A stretch of 15,611 nucleotides of DNA from an uncultured Lactobacillus sp. (GCA_937916845.1 CALFSK010000065.1:1-15611); one strand, 5' to 3'; positions 4,894 to 13,474 are shown, counted from the first letter of the stretch. The notes: generated by a model from the sequence alone, not told the origin. Numbers and translations are program-made.

Positions 4894-5202
4894 GTGTACG
4901 CAATTATTGTAACTGGTGGTAAACAATATAAAGTTGAAGCAGGTCAAGCAATTTATGTTGAAAAACTTGATGCTGCAGCTGGTGACAAGGTTACTTTTGA
5001 TCAAGTAGTCTTTGTCGGCGGCGACACAACCAAGATTGGTACTCCTACTGTTGATGGTGCGACGGTTGAAGGTACTGTTGAAAAACAAGGCCGTGACCGT
5101 AAAGTGGTTACTTTCAAGTACAAGGCTAAAAAAGGCCAACATACTAAGAAGGGTCATCGCCAACCATACACTAAGGTAACGATCGACACAATTAATGCAT
5201 AA
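4894..5202 (+). CDS. rplU: 50S ribosomal protein L21
   Basis: 102 residues from GTG 4894, preceded by AAGGAGG (4878-4884) with 9-nt spacing. Earlier in-frame codons from 4864 lie upstream of or within the ribosome site and are not part of the protein. The start [17 protein letters not shown] and the C-terminal [11 protein letters not shown] block are diagnostic for L21, which binds 23S rRNA in the large subunit. It opens the rplU-prp-rpmA operon conserved across Firmicutes. The leader upstream suggests feedback control at the mRNA. Confidence 0.98.
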   Translation: MYAIIVTGGKQYKVEAGQAIYVEKLDAAAGDKVTFDQVVFVGGDTTKIGTPTVDGATVEGTVEKQGRDRKVVTFKYKAKKGQHTKKGHRQPYTKVTIDTINA

Positions 5203-5223
5203 TTAAGAAAGTAGGCATTCTTC

Positions 5224-5559
5224 ATGATTCAGGCAACCATTTCTCGTAATCACAACGGTCAGGTGACCGCTTTTAAATTAACGGGACATGCTGATTCAGG
5301 TGCTTATGGACAAGACATCGTCTGTGCGGCGGTTTCGGTGTTAGCAATTAGTACGATCAATGGGATCGAACAAGTTGCGCACCTCAAACCCACGGTTCAG
5401 AGTGATGAAACTAACGGGGGCCTTTTAATTGCGGATTTTACTAAGCTAGACTTAGGCAATCAACAATTACAAACGTTACTTGCGAGCTTCACACTCGGAT
5501 TAAACGATGTTGAAGCGAATTATGGTGATTACATCCATGTTCGCGAACAAACACGATAA
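5224..5559 (+). CDS. prp: Ribosomal-processing cysteine protease Prp
   Basis: 111 residues. The catalytic pair of the family is visible as His22 in TGHADSGAYGQDIVCAAVS and Cys34 in the same stretch, at the same numbers I recall for the Staphylococcus aureus enzyme. Prp cleaves the N-terminal extension from L27, the product of the next gene, exposing the residues that reach the peptidyl-transferase centre. Its position between rplU and rpmA is diagnostic. The ribosome site (AAAGTAGG) is weaker than those of its neighbours, so it may be made in smaller amounts than the two ribosomal proteins. Also annotated ysxB. Confidence 0.96.
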   Translation: MIQATISRNHNGQVTAFKLTGHADSGAYGQDIVCAAVSVLAISTINGIEQVAHLKPTVQSDETNGGLLIADFTKLDLGNQQLQTLLASFTLGLNDVEANYGDYIHVREQTR

Positions 5560-5583
5560 CCACATTCGGAGGTGGACTTTACT

Positions 5584-5862
5584 ATGTTAATGAACTTGCA
5601 ATTCTTCAGTCACCATAAAGGTGGCGGTTCAACTGCCAACGGTCGTGATTCAGCTGGTCGGCGTTTAGGTGCCAAGCGTGCTGATGGCCAAACGGTTAAG
5701 AATGGTAACATTCTATATCGTCAACGCGGAACTCATATTTACCCAGGTGTAAACGTTGGTCGCGGTGGTGACGATACGTTATTTGCAATGGCAGACGGTG
5801 TCGTTCGTTTTGAACGTAAAGGTCGCGACAAGCGCCAAGTCTCTGTTTACCCAGCAGAATAA
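5584..5862 (+). CDS. rpmA: 50S ribosomal protein L27 with a Prp-cleavable N-terminal extension
   Basis: 92 residues from ATG 5584, with GGAGG at 5568-5572. The N-terminus [15 protein letters not shown] carries the NLQFF motif cut by Prp in Firmicutes, probably after the second Phe, leaving Ser-His-His-Lys as the mature start. The body ([17 protein letters not shown], then [15 protein letters not shown] and the [13 protein letters not shown] end) is typical L27, located near the P site of the large subunit. It is the last gene of the operon, followed by a terminator. Confidence 0.98.
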   Translation: MLMNLQFFSHHKGGGSTANGRDSAGRRLGAKRADGQTVKNGNILYRQRGTHIYPGVNVGRGGDDTLFAMADGVVRFERKGRDKRQVSVYPAE

Positions 5863-5869
5863 TTTTTTG

Positions 5870-5897
5870 AAGAGCCTCTGCGGGGGCTCTTTTTTTT
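5870..5897 (+). terminator. Rho-independent terminator of the rplU operon
   Basis: AAGAGCC (5870-5876) pairs with GGCTCTT (5885-5891), followed by a run of eight T (5890-5897). Confidence 0.93.
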
Positions 5898-5969
5898 CGA
5901 GAGTGGTTCGGGTCACACACCACAGTTAAGCGCTATTTATAACCTCGATTCATCAGTTTTGATAAACTT

Positions 5970-5978
5970 TGGTATAAT
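5970..5978 (+). promoter_or_regulatory. Extended -10 promoter of pepP
   Basis: TGGTATAAT (5970-5978) is a perfect -10 with an extended TG element. No good -35 exists at the proper distance (TCATCA at 5950-5955). A start near 5985 leaves no room for a ribosome site before ATG 5991, supporting GTG 6009 as the pepP start. Confidence 0.7.
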
Positions 5979-6008
5979 GGAGCCTGTAGTATGGATGGGA
6001 GTGATTCA

Positions 6009-7073
6009 GTGTCAAGTCGAATTGAACGATTACAACAAACCTTTGAACAGCTCAAAATTGATGCGTTCTTAGTTTCCAGTGAAGCCAACCTGCACTATTT
6101 AACGGGCATGGCTGACATGGCCGGTGATGGTTATTTGCTCGTATTATCAGACGATGCGTACCTCATTACGGACGCGCGTTATCAGACGGCGTTTGCCGGA
6201 CAGTATGATGCGGAACACCTAGTCATCACCCGGGACTACCTCGGGGCCGTTTGCACTTTAATTGCGCAAACGCACACCGACGTCATGGGCTTTGAAGATG
6301 ACTTGCCGTACGCGGCTTACAGTTATCTTGATGAGAACCTCGTCAGTGACTTAGTCGCATTACCCGCTGTCGTCGATACATTACGTGTAACGAAGGACGC
6401 GAGTGAAATTGCTAAGCTGCGTGCGTCTGCACGACTAGCCGATGCGGGCTTTGAATACGTGACGAGTATCGTCCGTCCGGGCATGCGGGAAATTGATGTC
6501 AGCAACTTGCTAGATGCCTTTATGCGCAGCCACGGTGCCAGCAACGCGTCGTTTACAACAATCGTCGTTGGTGGTGCCCGCGCAGCGCTCCCACACGGCA
6601 CGGCGTCGACAGCGTTACTTGAAGCTGGTCAAATGGTCACGTTGGATTTCGGCTATTTCTTGGATGAGTACACTTCCGATATGACCCGGAACTTTGCATT
6701 AGGAGAACCGGATGCTAAGCTAAAGACGGCTTATGCAGCTGTCAAAACGGCCCAAGACATGGTCGTGGCGCAGGTGCGTCCCGGCGCGAATAGTGCGGAA
6801 CTAGATGCGGTTGGCCGTGATTTTCTGACACAAGCTGGTTATGGGGAAGCCTTTAACCACGGCATGGGTCACGGAATCGGGCTAGCCATTCATGAAGATC
6901 CGTTAATCTCCAAAAATACAAATAATCAGTTAGTTGCTAACAGCGTGGTCACCGTTGAACCTGGGGTCTATTTCCCAGGGTTAGGTGGTATGCGGATCGA
7001 AGACGACGTGTTAGTAACACCAACGGGTCACGAACGCTTGACTAAAGCGACCCGTGAATTACTTATTTTATAG
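6009..7073 (+). CDS. pepP: Xaa-Pro aminopeptidase, M24 metallopeptidase family
   Basis: 354 residues from GTG 6009, chosen because GGGAG (5997-6001) lies 7 nt upstream; ATG 5991 would have no ribosome site. The N-terminal part (1-125) is the creatinase/prolidase-type N-domain. The C-terminal pita-bread fold has all metal ligands: Asp213 (LDFGY), Asp224 (TSDMTRNF), His288 (GMGHGIG), Glu317 (VEPGVY) and Glu331 (MRIEDD), plus His295. The enzyme removes an N-terminal residue preceding proline and acts in the cytoplasm in peptide use. The pairing with efp matches yqhT-efp in Bacillus. Prolidase (pepQ) is the close alternative; length and position favour the aminopeptidase P-like YqhT group. Confidence 0.9.
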   Translation: MSSRIERLQQTFEQLKIDAFLVSSEANLHYLTGMADMAGDGYLLVLSDDAYLITDARYQTAFAGQYDAEHLVITRDYLGAVCTLIAQTHTDVMGFEDDLPYAAYSYLDENLVSDLVALPAVVDTLRVTKDASEIAKLRASARLADAGFEYVTSIVRPGMREIDVSNLLDAFMRSHGASNASFTTIVVGGARAALPHGTASTALLEAGQMVTLDFGYFLDEYTSDMTRNFALGEPDAKLKTAYAAVKTAQDMVVAQVRPGANSAELDAVGRDFLTQAGYGEAFNHGMGHGIGLAIHEDPLISKNTNNQLVANSVVTVEPGVYFPGLGGMRIEDDVLVTPTGHERLTKATRELLIL

Positions 7074-7075
7074 TT

Positions 7076-7111
7076 AAGACAGTTGTCATGACGGCTCTGT
7101 CTTGTTATAGT
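7076..7111 (+). promoter_or_regulatory. efp promoter interleaved with a 7-bp dyad
   Basis: TTGTCA (7083-7088), a 17-bp spacer and TATAGT (7106-7111), with an extended TGT (7103-7105). AAGACAG (7076-7082) and CTGTCTT (7097-7103) form a perfect inverted repeat whose arms flank the -35 and touch the -10. The dyad could be the remains of a pepP terminator (no clean T-run) or an operator. Confidence 0.7.
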
Positions 7112-7142
7112 AATAAAGATATCTTCTAGGAGGACTTAAAAT

Positions 7143-7700
7143 ATGATTTCGACTGCAGATTTTAAAAATGGTTTAACCATTGAAGTAGACAACGCAATTT
7201 GGCGCATCGTGGAATTCCAGCACGTTAAGCCAGGTAAGGGTGGCGCGTTTGTTCGTTCAAAGCTTAAGAACTTACGGACCGGTGCCGTTCAAGATAAGAC
7301 TTTCCGTGCCGGTGCGCGGATGGAACAAGCCCCAATCGATAAGAGTACGATGCAGTACCTTTACGAAGATGGTGGTAGCTACGTTTTCATGAACACCGAA
7401 ACTTACGAACAAATTGAAATTCCTGGGGACCACATTCAAAGCGAATTGAAGTTCTTGAAGGAAAACATGGAAGTTCAAGTAACGATGTATAACAACGAAG
7501 TGTTAGGTATTGATTTACCAAACACGGTTACCTTGGAAGTTTCTGAAACGGAACCCGGCATCAAGGGTGATACTGCTTCAGGTGGTTCAAAACCAGCTAC
7601 CTTGGAAACTGGTGCGATTATTCAAGTGCCATTCTTCGTTAAAGCTGGCGACAAGTTGATCGTTAACACGGTTGACAGCACCTACGTTTCACGGGCTTAA
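7143..7700 (+). CDS. efp: Translation elongation factor P
   Basis: 185 residues, with AGGAGG (7128-7133) 9 nt before the ATG. The loop [16 protein letters not shown] carries Lys32 at its tip, the position that enters the peptidyl-transferase centre and is modified in many bacteria (5-aminopentanol in Bacillus). Three beta-barrel domains fit the length. EF-P relieves ribosome stalling at consecutive prolines, a functional echo of the Xaa-Pro peptidase next door. It has its own promoter and very regular, highly expressed-type codon use. Confidence 0.98.
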   Translation: MISTADFKNGLTIEVDNAIWRIVEFQHVKPGKGGAFVRSKLKNLRTGAVQDKTFRAGARMEQAPIDKSTMQYLYEDGGSYVFMNTETYEQIEIPGDHIQSELKFLKENMEVQVTMYNNEVLGIDLPNTVTLEVSETEPGIKGDTASGGSKPATLETGAIIQVPFFVKAGDKLIVNTVDSTYVSRA

Positions 7701-7746
7701 TTCAATAGCTTAGAACCGGCAAACATGGAATTGGAGGAATGTCGAC

Positions 7747-8205
7747 ATGGCTGACAGTAGCAATATTACGTTACAAAGTGAAGAACCCAGCTTAGGACAA
7801 ATTCAAATTGCACCAGAAGTGCTTGAAATAATCGTTGGGATCGCGGTAAGCCAAATTGATGGCGTTAACCGGATGCAAGGAACGATTTCTTCCAGTGTAA
7901 ATGAGTTGTTCGGTCGTAAGAAGAGTCTTGGTAAGGGTGTTAAGTTGACGATCGTTGACGACCAAATCAGTGTGGATGTCTATGCGTACTTGAACTACGG
8001 CGTGTCCGTACCAAAAGTGGCATTGGCCATTCAAGATAAGGTCAAACAACAGATTTTGTTCATGACCGATTTGGCGTTGAGCGAAGTTAACGTGCACATT
8101 ACCGGGATCGTTACCGAAAAGACGGAGAGTGCCATTGATCCGAACAATCTTTTTGGCGATGAAGACCCCGAAGCTGATCAAAATGAAGATGGTGAAGAAT
8201 CTTGA
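7747..8205 (+). CDS. Asp23/Gls24 (YqhY) family protein
   Basis: 152 residues, with GGAGG (7733-7737) 9 nt before the ATG. The core GQIQIAPEVLEIIVGIAVSQ, then IDGV and later VKLTIVDDQISVDVYAYLNY (about 17-115) is the Asp23/DUF322 fold. The C-terminus is a very acidic tail (DEDPEADQNEDGEES). Members are often envelope-associated or linked to acetyl-CoA carboxylase control (YqhY in Bacillus, encoded beside accBC). Here the acc genes are absent and the gene joins directly to nusB: its TGA overlaps the TTG start of nusB, so the two are translationally coupled. The exact role is unresolved. Confidence 0.92.
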   Translation: MADSSNITLQSEEPSLGQIQIAPEVLEIIVGIAVSQIDGVNRMQGTISSSVNELFGRKKSLGKGVKLTIVDDQISVDVYAYLNYGVSVPKVALAIQDKVKQQILFMTDLALSEVNVHITGIVTEKTESAIDPNNLFGDEDPEADQNEDGEES

Positions 8206-8621
8206 GTTTAACGCGTCATGAAATTCGGGAAAAAGCCTTTCAAGCTTTATTTGCCTTGAATGCTAACCCGGACGCTGATGAAAATCAGCTATTCCAACAG
8301 TTATTAAACCCGGACGAAGCGGATGAAATTGAAATCCCAGCTTACCTGAGTACGCTAGTAACTGGTGTTCGTGAACATCAAGCGGAATTGGACGCCCAGA
8401 TTCAGTCATACCTAAGTAGCACGTGGTCGTTAGACCGGTTAGCAAAAACCGATTTAATTGTTCTACGTATTGCATTCTTCGAATTGAAGTACGTTGATGC
8501 CGTTCCTGCAAAGGTGGCCGTCAACGAAGCAATCGAATTAACCAAGGCTTTCAGCGATGATCGTTCACGGAAGTTCGTTAGCGGTGTGCTGGGTAAGGCC
8601 GTTAAAAACGAATCTATTTAG
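8202..8621 (+). CDS. nusB: Transcription antitermination factor NusB
   Basis: 139 residues from TTG 8202, overlapping the previous stop as TTGA. The N-terminus MSLTRHEIREKAFQALFALN and the C-terminal VPAKVAVNEAIELTKAFSDD plus SRKFVSGVLGK are NusB signatures of an all-helical RNA-binding protein. NusB with S10 binds boxA of rRNA leader transcripts and supports antitermination of rRNA operons. There is no separate strong ribosome site (only GGTGAAG upstream), so it depends on coupling to the Asp23-family gene. A strong terminator follows. Confidence 0.97.
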   Translation: MSLTRHEIREKAFQALFALNANPDADENQLFQQLLNPDEADEIEIPAYLSTLVTGVREHQAELDAQIQSYLSSTWSLDRLAKTDLIVLRIAFFELKYVDAVPAKVAVNEAIELTKAFSDDRSRKFVSGVLGKAVKNESI

Positions 8622-8652
8622 TCTAAAACCGAACAATTATATGTTCAACCCG

Positions 8653-8682
8653 AAAAGTCTGGCGTTTTGCCAGACTTTTTTT
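8653..8682 (+). terminator. Rho-independent terminator after nusB
   Basis: AAAAGTCTGGC (8653-8663) pairs with GCCAGACTTTT (8669-8679) around GTTTT, followed by T to 8682. This ends the efp-asp23-nusB unit. Confidence 0.95.
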
Positions 8683-8725
8683 AATAACTTATCATTCTAC
8701 TGACTACTTTTTTTGCTGGGGATTA

Positions 8726-8734
8726 TGCTAAAAT
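8726..8734 (+). promoter_or_regulatory. Extended -10 promoter of folD
   Basis: TGCTAAAAT (8726-8734) is an extended -10 with one mismatch to TATAAT. The -35 region is poor (ACTTTT at 8706-8711). It probably drives the folD-xseA-xseB-ispA-tlyA run, where no later promoter is evident. Confidence 0.6.
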
Positions 8735-8766
8735 AAAACCAGACAAAGAGAGGGAGCGTGGCACGC

Positions 8767-9624
8767 GTGACAAAGATTATTGATGGTAAGGCAGTCGCCA
8801 AGCAAGTCAACGAAGCAACTGCAAAGCAAGTTGCAGAACTCGTTGCCCAAGGCGTTCAGCCTGGAATTGCAGTTATTATCGTGGGGGAAGACCCAGCTAG
8901 TCAAATTTATGTGCGTAATAAGAACCGCAAGGCAACCAAATTAGGAATGCATTCGATTGTTCGTCAATTGCCAGCAACGACGACGCAAGAAGAATTATTA
9001 GCCATCATTGCTGATTACAACGCCGATGATCAGATTCACGGTATCTTAGTCCAGTCACCACTACCCAAACAAATTAACGAACCATTGATCACGATGGCGA
9101 TTGACCCGCAAAAAGACGTGGATGGGTTTCACCCGGCAAATGTCGGCAAACTCGTCACTAATTTTCCCGGTCATTATCCAGTTGCCAACACGCCCCGCGG
9201 CATCATGACGATGCTCAAGGCCTATGATGTGAATCCTGCTGGTAAAACGGCGGTCGTGATTGGTCGGAGCACCATCGTTGGTAAGCCCATGGCAGCGTTG
9301 TTGACCAATGCGAATGCCACGGTCACGGTGGCCCATAGTCGGACGCGTCATTTGAAAGACGTCGCTAAGACGGCGGACATTTTAGTCGTGGCGACGGGGA
9401 TCACCCATCTGATTAGTGGCGAAGACATCAAGCCCGGCGCAACGGTTATTGACGTTGGGATGGACCGTGATGAAAATGGCAAGTTAACGGGTGACGTGGA
9501 CTTTGATTCAGCGCAAGGCGTTGCCGGATTGATCACACCAGTACCTGGTGGGGTTGGTCCAATGACGATTGCAACCTTAATGCAAACCACGGTTGAACTC
9601 GCAAAATGGAGTGATCGTAAGTGA
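8767..9624 (+). CDS. folD: Bifunctional methylenetetrahydrofolate dehydrogenase/cyclohydrolase FolD
   Basis: 285 residues from GTG 8767, chosen because AGGGAG (8751-8756) lies 10 nt upstream; GTG 8758 would overlap that site at 1-nt spacing. The enzyme interconverts 5,10-methylene-, methenyl- and 10-formyl-tetrahydrofolate with NADP. Tyr48 and Lys52 (YVRNKNRKA) are the catalytic pair, GILVQSPLP and DVDGFHPANVGKL line the folate site, GRSTIVGKP is the cofactor loop and PGGVGPMTIATL closes the fold. In the VQxPLP motif the usual Leu is Ser. It supplies one-carbon units for purines and formyl-Met. Its stop overlaps the xseA start by 4 nt (GTGA). Confidence 0.97.
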   Translation: MTKIIDGKAVAKQVNEATAKQVAELVAQGVQPGIAVIIVGEDPASQIYVRNKNRKATKLGMHSIVRQLPATTTQEELLAIIADYNADDQIHGILVQSPLPKQINEPLITMAIDPQKDVDGFHPANVGKLVTNFPGHYPVANTPRGIMTMLKAYDVNPAGKTAVVIGRSTIVGKPMAALLTNANATVTVAHSRTRHLKDVAKTADILVVATGITHLISGEDIKPGATVIDVGMDRDENGKLTGDVDFDSAQGVAGLITPVPGGVGPMTIATLMQTTVELAKWSDRK

Positions 9625-10970
9625 GTGACAGTCAACAATATTTGACAGTTTCCGCATTAACACAGTATTTAAAACGTAAATTTGAAGTTGATCCCTATTT
9701 GGGTAAGGTGTTTCTGACCGGTGAAATTTCCAACTACCGGCCCCGACCAAATACGCACCAATACTTTAGCCTGAAGGATGACCACGCAAAAATTTCGGCG
9801 ATTATGTTTAAGTCAGCCTTTGCTAAGGTTAAATTTCGTCCCGAAGAGGGGATGAAAGTATTGGTCGTTGGCCGCATTGGGTTATACGAACCGAGTGGGA
9901 GCTACCAAATTTACGTTGAACGGATGGAACCGGACGGCGTAGGTGCGTTATACCAAGCCTACGAACAATTAAAAAAGAAGTTAGCGGCTGAGGGCTTATT
10001 TAATGCGCCCAAAAAGCCGCTTCCGCGTTTTCCAAAACGAATCGCCGTCGTGACGAGCCGTAGTGGGGCCGTTATTCGTGATATTATCACGACGGCCCGG
10101 CGCCGTTTCCCGATTGCACAAATTGTCCTATTTCCGGCACAAGTGCAGGGGGACGCTGCGGCACCTGAAATTGCGCGGCAAATTGAACGGGCGAACGCCG
10201 CCAATAACTTTGATACGTTGATTATTGGCCGTGGGGGTGGTTCGATCGAAGACCTCTGGCCATTCAATGAGGAAGTGGTCGCGCGGGCGATTGCGGCCAG
10301 CCAGCTCCCCGTTATTTCATCGGTCGGACATGAAACCGATACAACGATTGCTGACCTGGTCGCGGATGTGCGGGCTGCGACGCCGACTGCGGCCGCTGAG
10401 TTAGCGGTACCAGTTTATAATGACGTGCTGTTACAACTGAAGCAGGACCAAACGCGGGTGTTAAACGCGTTTCAAAATCTTGTCCAGCGTGACCGTCAAC
10501 GCTTGAACAAACTCAGTACGTCGTACGTCTTTACGCAACCTAACCGGTTATATGAGGGCTACTTGCAAAAATTAGACTTCTTGAATGAACGGCTCAAACA
10601 GGCCGGACAAGCCAACGTTAACCAAGCTGAGCAACAGTATCAGCGTTTGGCTCAACGTTTGGTTCAACGGACGCCAATTCACCAAGTCAATCAGGCGCAG
10701 ACCCAACTGACGAACCTGACACAGCGGCTTCAACGCAGTACCCAACTCGTGATGCAGGGTAAGCGTCAACAGCTAGCCCAAACGGTACAATCATTGGACT
10801 TATTGAGCCCATTGAAGATCATGGGGCGGGGATACGCGTTTGTGACGGCTGATGAACAAGTCGTGCACACGGTCAAGCAGTTAAAGCCGCAACGAGCCGT
10901 TGCCGTTCATTTTGCGGACGGCACCGCTCAGGCACAAATTACGAGTACGGAGGAAATCGATAATGGCTGA
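9621..10970 (+). CDS. xseA: Exodeoxyribonuclease VII large subunit
   Basis: 449 residues from GTG 9621, with GGAG at 9609-9612. Residues 1-105 form the OB-fold DNA-binding domain ([21 protein letters not shown]). The catalytic domain (about 125-265) contains [15 protein letters not shown], the family motif [16 protein letters not shown] (about 202-217) and [17 protein letters not shown] long glutamine-rich coiled-coil region (about 275-400) carries the small subunits, and GRGYAFV lies near the end. With XseB it digests single-stranded DNA from both ends to oligonucleotides in the cytoplasm. The 3' end overlaps xseB by 8 nt. Confidence 0.97.
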   Translation: MSDSQQYLTVSALTQYLKRKFEVDPYLGKVFLTGEISNYRPRPNTHQYFSLKDDHAKISAIMFKSAFAKVKFRPEEGMKVLVVGRIGLYEPSGSYQIYVERMEPDGVGALYQAYEQLKKKLAAEGLFNAPKKPLPRFPKRIAVVTSRSGAVIRDIITTARRRFPIAQIVLFPAQVQGDAAAPEIARQIERANAANNFDTLIIGRGGGSIEDLWPFNEEVVARAIAASQLPVISSVGHETDTTIADLVADVRAATPTAAAELAVPVYNDVLLQLKQDQTRVLNAFQNLVQRDRQRLNKLSTSYVFTQPNRLYEGYLQKLDFLNERLKQAGQANVNQAEQQYQRLAQRLVQRTPIHQVNQAQTQLTNLTQRLQRSTQLVMQGKRQQLAQTVQSLDLLSPLKIMGRGYAFVTADEQVVHTVKQLKPQRAVAVHFADGTAQAQITSTEEIDNG

Positions 10971-11202
10971 ACAACCAACCTTTGAACAAAATTTAAATCA
11001 ATTAGAAACCATCGTTAACCAATTGGAACAAGGCGATGTGCCGTTGGAACAAGCGTTAGATCAATTCCAAAAGGGCGTTGCTTTGAGTAAACAGTTGCAA
11101 ACGACATTGGAAGGCGCTGAAAAAACGCTGACTAAAATGATGGATGAAAATGGTAATGAAGTCCCATTTGAACAAGCAAAGCCGGATGATCAAAATGACT
11201 AA
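10963..11202 (+). CDS. xseB: Exodeoxyribonuclease VII small subunit
   Basis: 79 residues from ATG 10963, inside the end of xseA, with GGAGG (10949-10953) 9 nt upstream. [39 protein letters not shown] is the standard two-helix coiled coil that binds along the XseA stalk. The acidic tail ([12 protein letters not shown]) is typical. Overlap on both sides (xseA before, ispA after) points to translational coupling that sets subunit ratios. Confidence 0.97.
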   Translation: MAEQPTFEQNLNQLETIVNQLEQGDVPLEQALDQFQKGVALSKQLQTTLEGAEKTLTKMMDENGNEVPFEQAKPDDQND

Positions 11203-12085
11203 GCATCGGTTAGCTGATTTTGAAGCGACCTGGGTGCCACGGATCAATACCTACTTGGATGAAAATCTACGGGAAGGTAGTGACCGCGAGACTTTGACGG
11301 CTGCGATGCGCTACTCAGTGCTAGCTGGGGGGAAACGGTTAAGACCGCTCCTGACCTTAGCCGTTTTAACGACCTTTGAGCAACCAATTACGGCCGCGCA
11401 TTTGCGGGCCAGCGTTGCCGTTGAATTAATGCATACTTATTCGTTGATTCACGACGACCTTCCTGCCATGGACAACGATGCGTTGCGGCGTGGTGAACCA
11501 ACGAGTCACGTTAAGTTTGGTGAAGACATCGCCATTTTAGCGGGTGATGCGCTACAGCCGCTTAGCTTTCAGTGGATTGCGGACAGTGGGCTTGCACCGG
11601 GCGTGATTGCGCAACAAACGTTGGCCTTAGCGCAAGCGACGGGACCGCGTGGGATGGTTGCGGGGCAAGTTGCCGATGTTCAGAATACGGGCCATCAGTT
11701 AGACTTACCCGCGTTACAACAGTTGCACCGGGAAAAGACCGGGGCGTTGATCCACTACGCTGTTCAAGCGGGCATTTTACAATCACCAGTCCCAGCACCC
11801 GTCGCTAGCGAGTTATTAAAGTTTGCCGATGCGTTCGGATTAGCTTTTCAGATTTATGACGATATCTTAGATGTGACGAGTACCCCAGCACAGTTGGGTA
11901 AGGCGACACATAAAGATGCTGGTGAACAGAAGAATACTTATCCGGAATTGCTCGGTTTAGCGGGTGCTAACGATGCTCTGAACATGGCGGTTAAAGCGGC
12001 CCAGACGGCGTTACAAAAGGCGGCTGATCTTAGTCAACGCGACTTTGACCTGTTAGCTTCATTTTTGACGTACTTCACAAATTAG
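11195..12085 (+). CDS. ispA: Farnesyl/geranylgeranyl diphosphate synthase (short-chain polyprenyl synthetase)
   Basis: 296 residues from ATG 11195, overlapping the xseB stop by 8 nt; ATG 11186 (three residues longer) is possible, and the ribosome site (GGATGATC) is weak for both. The first aspartate-rich motif is DDLPAMD (87-93), the bacterial type with two extra residues. The second is DDILD (222-226), in [16 protein letters not shown] (about 43-49) binds the IPP substrate. It condenses dimethylallyl or geranyl diphosphate with isopentenyl diphosphate to give farnesyl diphosphate, feeding undecaprenyl phosphate and quinone chains. The position after xseAB is the common Firmicutes order. Product length cannot be fixed from sequence alone. 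Confidence 0.95.
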   Translation: MTKHRLADFEATWVPRINTYLDENLREGSDRETLTAAMRYSVLAGGKRLRPLLTLAVLTTFEQPITAAHLRASVAVELMHTYSLIHDDLPAMDNDALRRGEPTSHVKFGEDIAILAGDALQPLSFQWIADSGLAPGVIAQQTLALAQATGPRGMVAGQVADVQNTGHQLDLPALQQLHREKTGALIHYAVQAGILQSPVPAPVASELLKFADAFGLAFQIYDDILDVTSTPAQLGKATHKDAGEQKNTYPELLGLAGANDALNMAVKAAQTALQKAADLSQRDFDLLASFLTYFTN

Positions 12086-12098
12086 AGGAATTATTTAG

Positions 12099-12914
12099 AT
12101 GGAAAAAGAACGAATTGACGTATTATTAGTACAACAGGGTTTATTTGATACCCGGGAAAAAGCGAAGCGCGCGGTCATGGCCGGTGAAATCTTAGGCGTG
12201 AATGAAGAACGCTTAGATAAACCGGGGATGAAAATCCCAGTGACGACCGAATTACACTTGAAGGGCAAACCAATGCCTTACGTTTCTCGTGGGGGACTTA
12301 AGCTCGAAAAGGCTTTAAAGAGTTTTGACATCGACGTCACGGACCGGACCGTTTTAGATATCGGTTCTTCGACCGGGGGCTTTACTGACGTGATGCTCCA
12401 AAGTGGCGCCAAAATGAGCTACGCACTGGACGTTGGTAGCAACCAATTAGTCTGGAAGTTGCGTCAAGATCCACGGGTCGTCGTGATGGAACACACGAAT
12501 TTCCGCTACAGTAAGTTAGCAGATTTCAAGGAAGGCCAACCAAGCTTTGCTTCCATTGACGTGTCGTTTATTTCACTACACCTGATTCTGCCACCACTTC
12601 ATGAAATCATTGAAAATGGTGGTGAGGTCGTGGCACTTATCAAGCCACAATTTGAAGCGGGCCGTGAAAACGTGGGTAAGCACGGCATCGTTCGTGATCA
12701 CGCGGTCCATACGGCCGTTTTGACCGACATCGTCGATTTTGCGGTGGTTGCCGGCTATAACGTTTTAGGGTTAGATTATTCACCAATCAAAGGTGGCGAA
12801 GGGAACATCGAGTTCTTAATTCACCTGCAAGCAACCGACCAAACCGCGACAGTGGCGCCAACCGTCTCCGTTGAACAGACGCAACAAGCTGCATACGACC
12901 AATTGAATAAGTAG
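12099..12914 (+). CDS. tlyA: TlyA-family S4-domain rRNA 2'-O-methyltransferase
   Basis: 271 residues, with AGAGG (12084-12088) 10 nt before the ATG. Residues 1-62 are an S4 RNA-binding domain (RIDVLLVQQGLFDTREKAKR). The methyltransferase domain has the SAM loop DIGSSTGGFTD (87-97) and the FtsJ-type tetrad Lys68, Asp154, Lys182, Glu238, almost the same numbers as in Mycobacterium tuberculosis TlyA. In mycobacteria TlyA methylates riboses of 16S and 23S rRNA and affects capreomycin sensitivity; the older name hemolysin A is probably misleading. The Firmicutes homologue is yqxC. It has a 13-nt gap to ispA and is the last gene of the folD run. The C-terminal 28 residues are low complexity (Thr, Val, Gln). 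Confidence 0.95.
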   Translation: MEKERIDVLLVQQGLFDTREKAKRAVMAGEILGVNEERLDKPGMKIPVTTELHLKGKPMPYVSRGGLKLEKALKSFDIDVTDRTVLDIGSSTGGFTDVMLQSGAKMSYALDVGSNQLVWKLRQDPRVVVMEHTNFRYSKLADFKEGQPSFASIDVSFISLHLILPPLHEIIENGGEVVALIKPQFEAGRENVGKHGIVRDHAVHTAVLTDIVDFAVVAGYNVLGLDYSPIKGGEGNIEFLIHLQATDQTATVAPTVSVEQTQQAAYDQLNK

Positions 12915-12931
12915 TGAATTTAAAATCCAGT

Positions 12932-12961
12932 CTTTCATATTTATGCAAAATGGCTTATGAT
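12932..12961 (+). promoter_or_regulatory. argR promoter with a candidate ARG box
   Basis: TATGAT (12956-12961) is a good -10; the -35 is poor. An 18-bp stretch at 12932-12949 fits the ARG-box pattern TNTGNATWWWWATNCANA: the right half (ATGCAAA) matches at every fixed position and the left half at three of five. It would overlap the -35, consistent with autoregulation by ArgR. Confidence 0.5.
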
Positions 12962-13001
12962 GTGTTTAAATAGATGTGAATAAGACGCCGGGGGTGATCG
13001 G

Positions 13002-13460
13002 GTGAAAAAGCAAGAGCGCCAGCGCTACATTAAACGATTATTAAGTTCAAACGAAATTGAACGACAAGAAGACTTTGTCAGTTTACTACGTGCCGAAAAT
13101 ATTGAGGTGACCCAAGCAACCATCTCAAGAGACATTAAAGATATGCAACTGGTCAAGGTTCCCTCGGCGACGGGTGGCTACCATTATAGTATGCCGGTCC
13201 AAAAGCAAATGGACACAGAAAAAAAGCTCAAGCGGACGCTGAAGGATGCGTACGTTTCCTATGCGACGCAGGATAAGTTCGTCTTGATTAAGGTGTTACC
13301 CGGTAACGGTCCGGCGTTAGCGACTTTAATTGAAACGATGCACTATGACGAAGTATTCGGTACGATCGGTGATGACGCGACCGTGCTGATCATTTGTAAA
13401 TCCTTGGCATTGACCCTCGATTTACAACAGAAAATTCAACGTCTCTTAAGCGATAACTAA
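13002..13460 (+). CDS. argR: Arginine repressor ArgR
   Basis: 152 residues from GTG 13002, with GGGGGTGATC just upstream. The N-terminal winged helix has EDFVSLLRAENIEVTQATIS followed by RDIKDMQLVKV; Ser42-Arg43 is the conserved DNA-contacting pair. The C-terminal domain (about 80-152) forms the arginine-binding hexamer: GNGPALATLIETMHYDEVFG and GTIGDDATVLII. In other ArgRs I recall the Asp pair one position later (GTIxGDD); here it is shifted and followed by Ala. ArgR represses arginine synthesis and may activate catabolism. L. plantarum is known to need two different ArgR proteins, so a partner elsewhere is likely. The argR-recN pairing is typical of Firmicutes. Confidence 0.96.
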   Translation: MKKQERQRYIKRLLSSNEIERQEDFVSLLRAENIEVTQATISRDIKDMQLVKVPSATGGYHYSMPVQKQMDTEKKLKRTLKDAYVSYATQDKFVLIKVLPGNGPALATLIETMHYDEVFGTIGDDATVLIICKSLALTLDLQQKIQRLLSDN

Positions 13461-13474
13461 GTTTAGTTATTGAT

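Noticed and set aside
5991..6008. ATG 5991 as the pepP start
   Set aside because: Only about 6 nt from the predicted transcription start and without a ribosome site, while GTG 6009 has GGGAG at 7 nt.
8758..8766. GTG 8758 as the folD start
   Set aside because: Its spacing to AGGGAG is one base; GTG 8767 has 10-nt spacing and matches the usual FolD N-terminus.
9061..9638. Two 96-codon minus-strand frames opposite folD
   Set aside because: Antisense shadows of a conserved gene; their composition follows the complement of folD codons.
11562..11808. Overlapping frames of 78 codons on both strands inside ispA
   Set aside because: They lie within a well-supported enzyme gene, are rich in Cys, Arg and Ser, and have no ribosome sites; they are GC-driven shadows.
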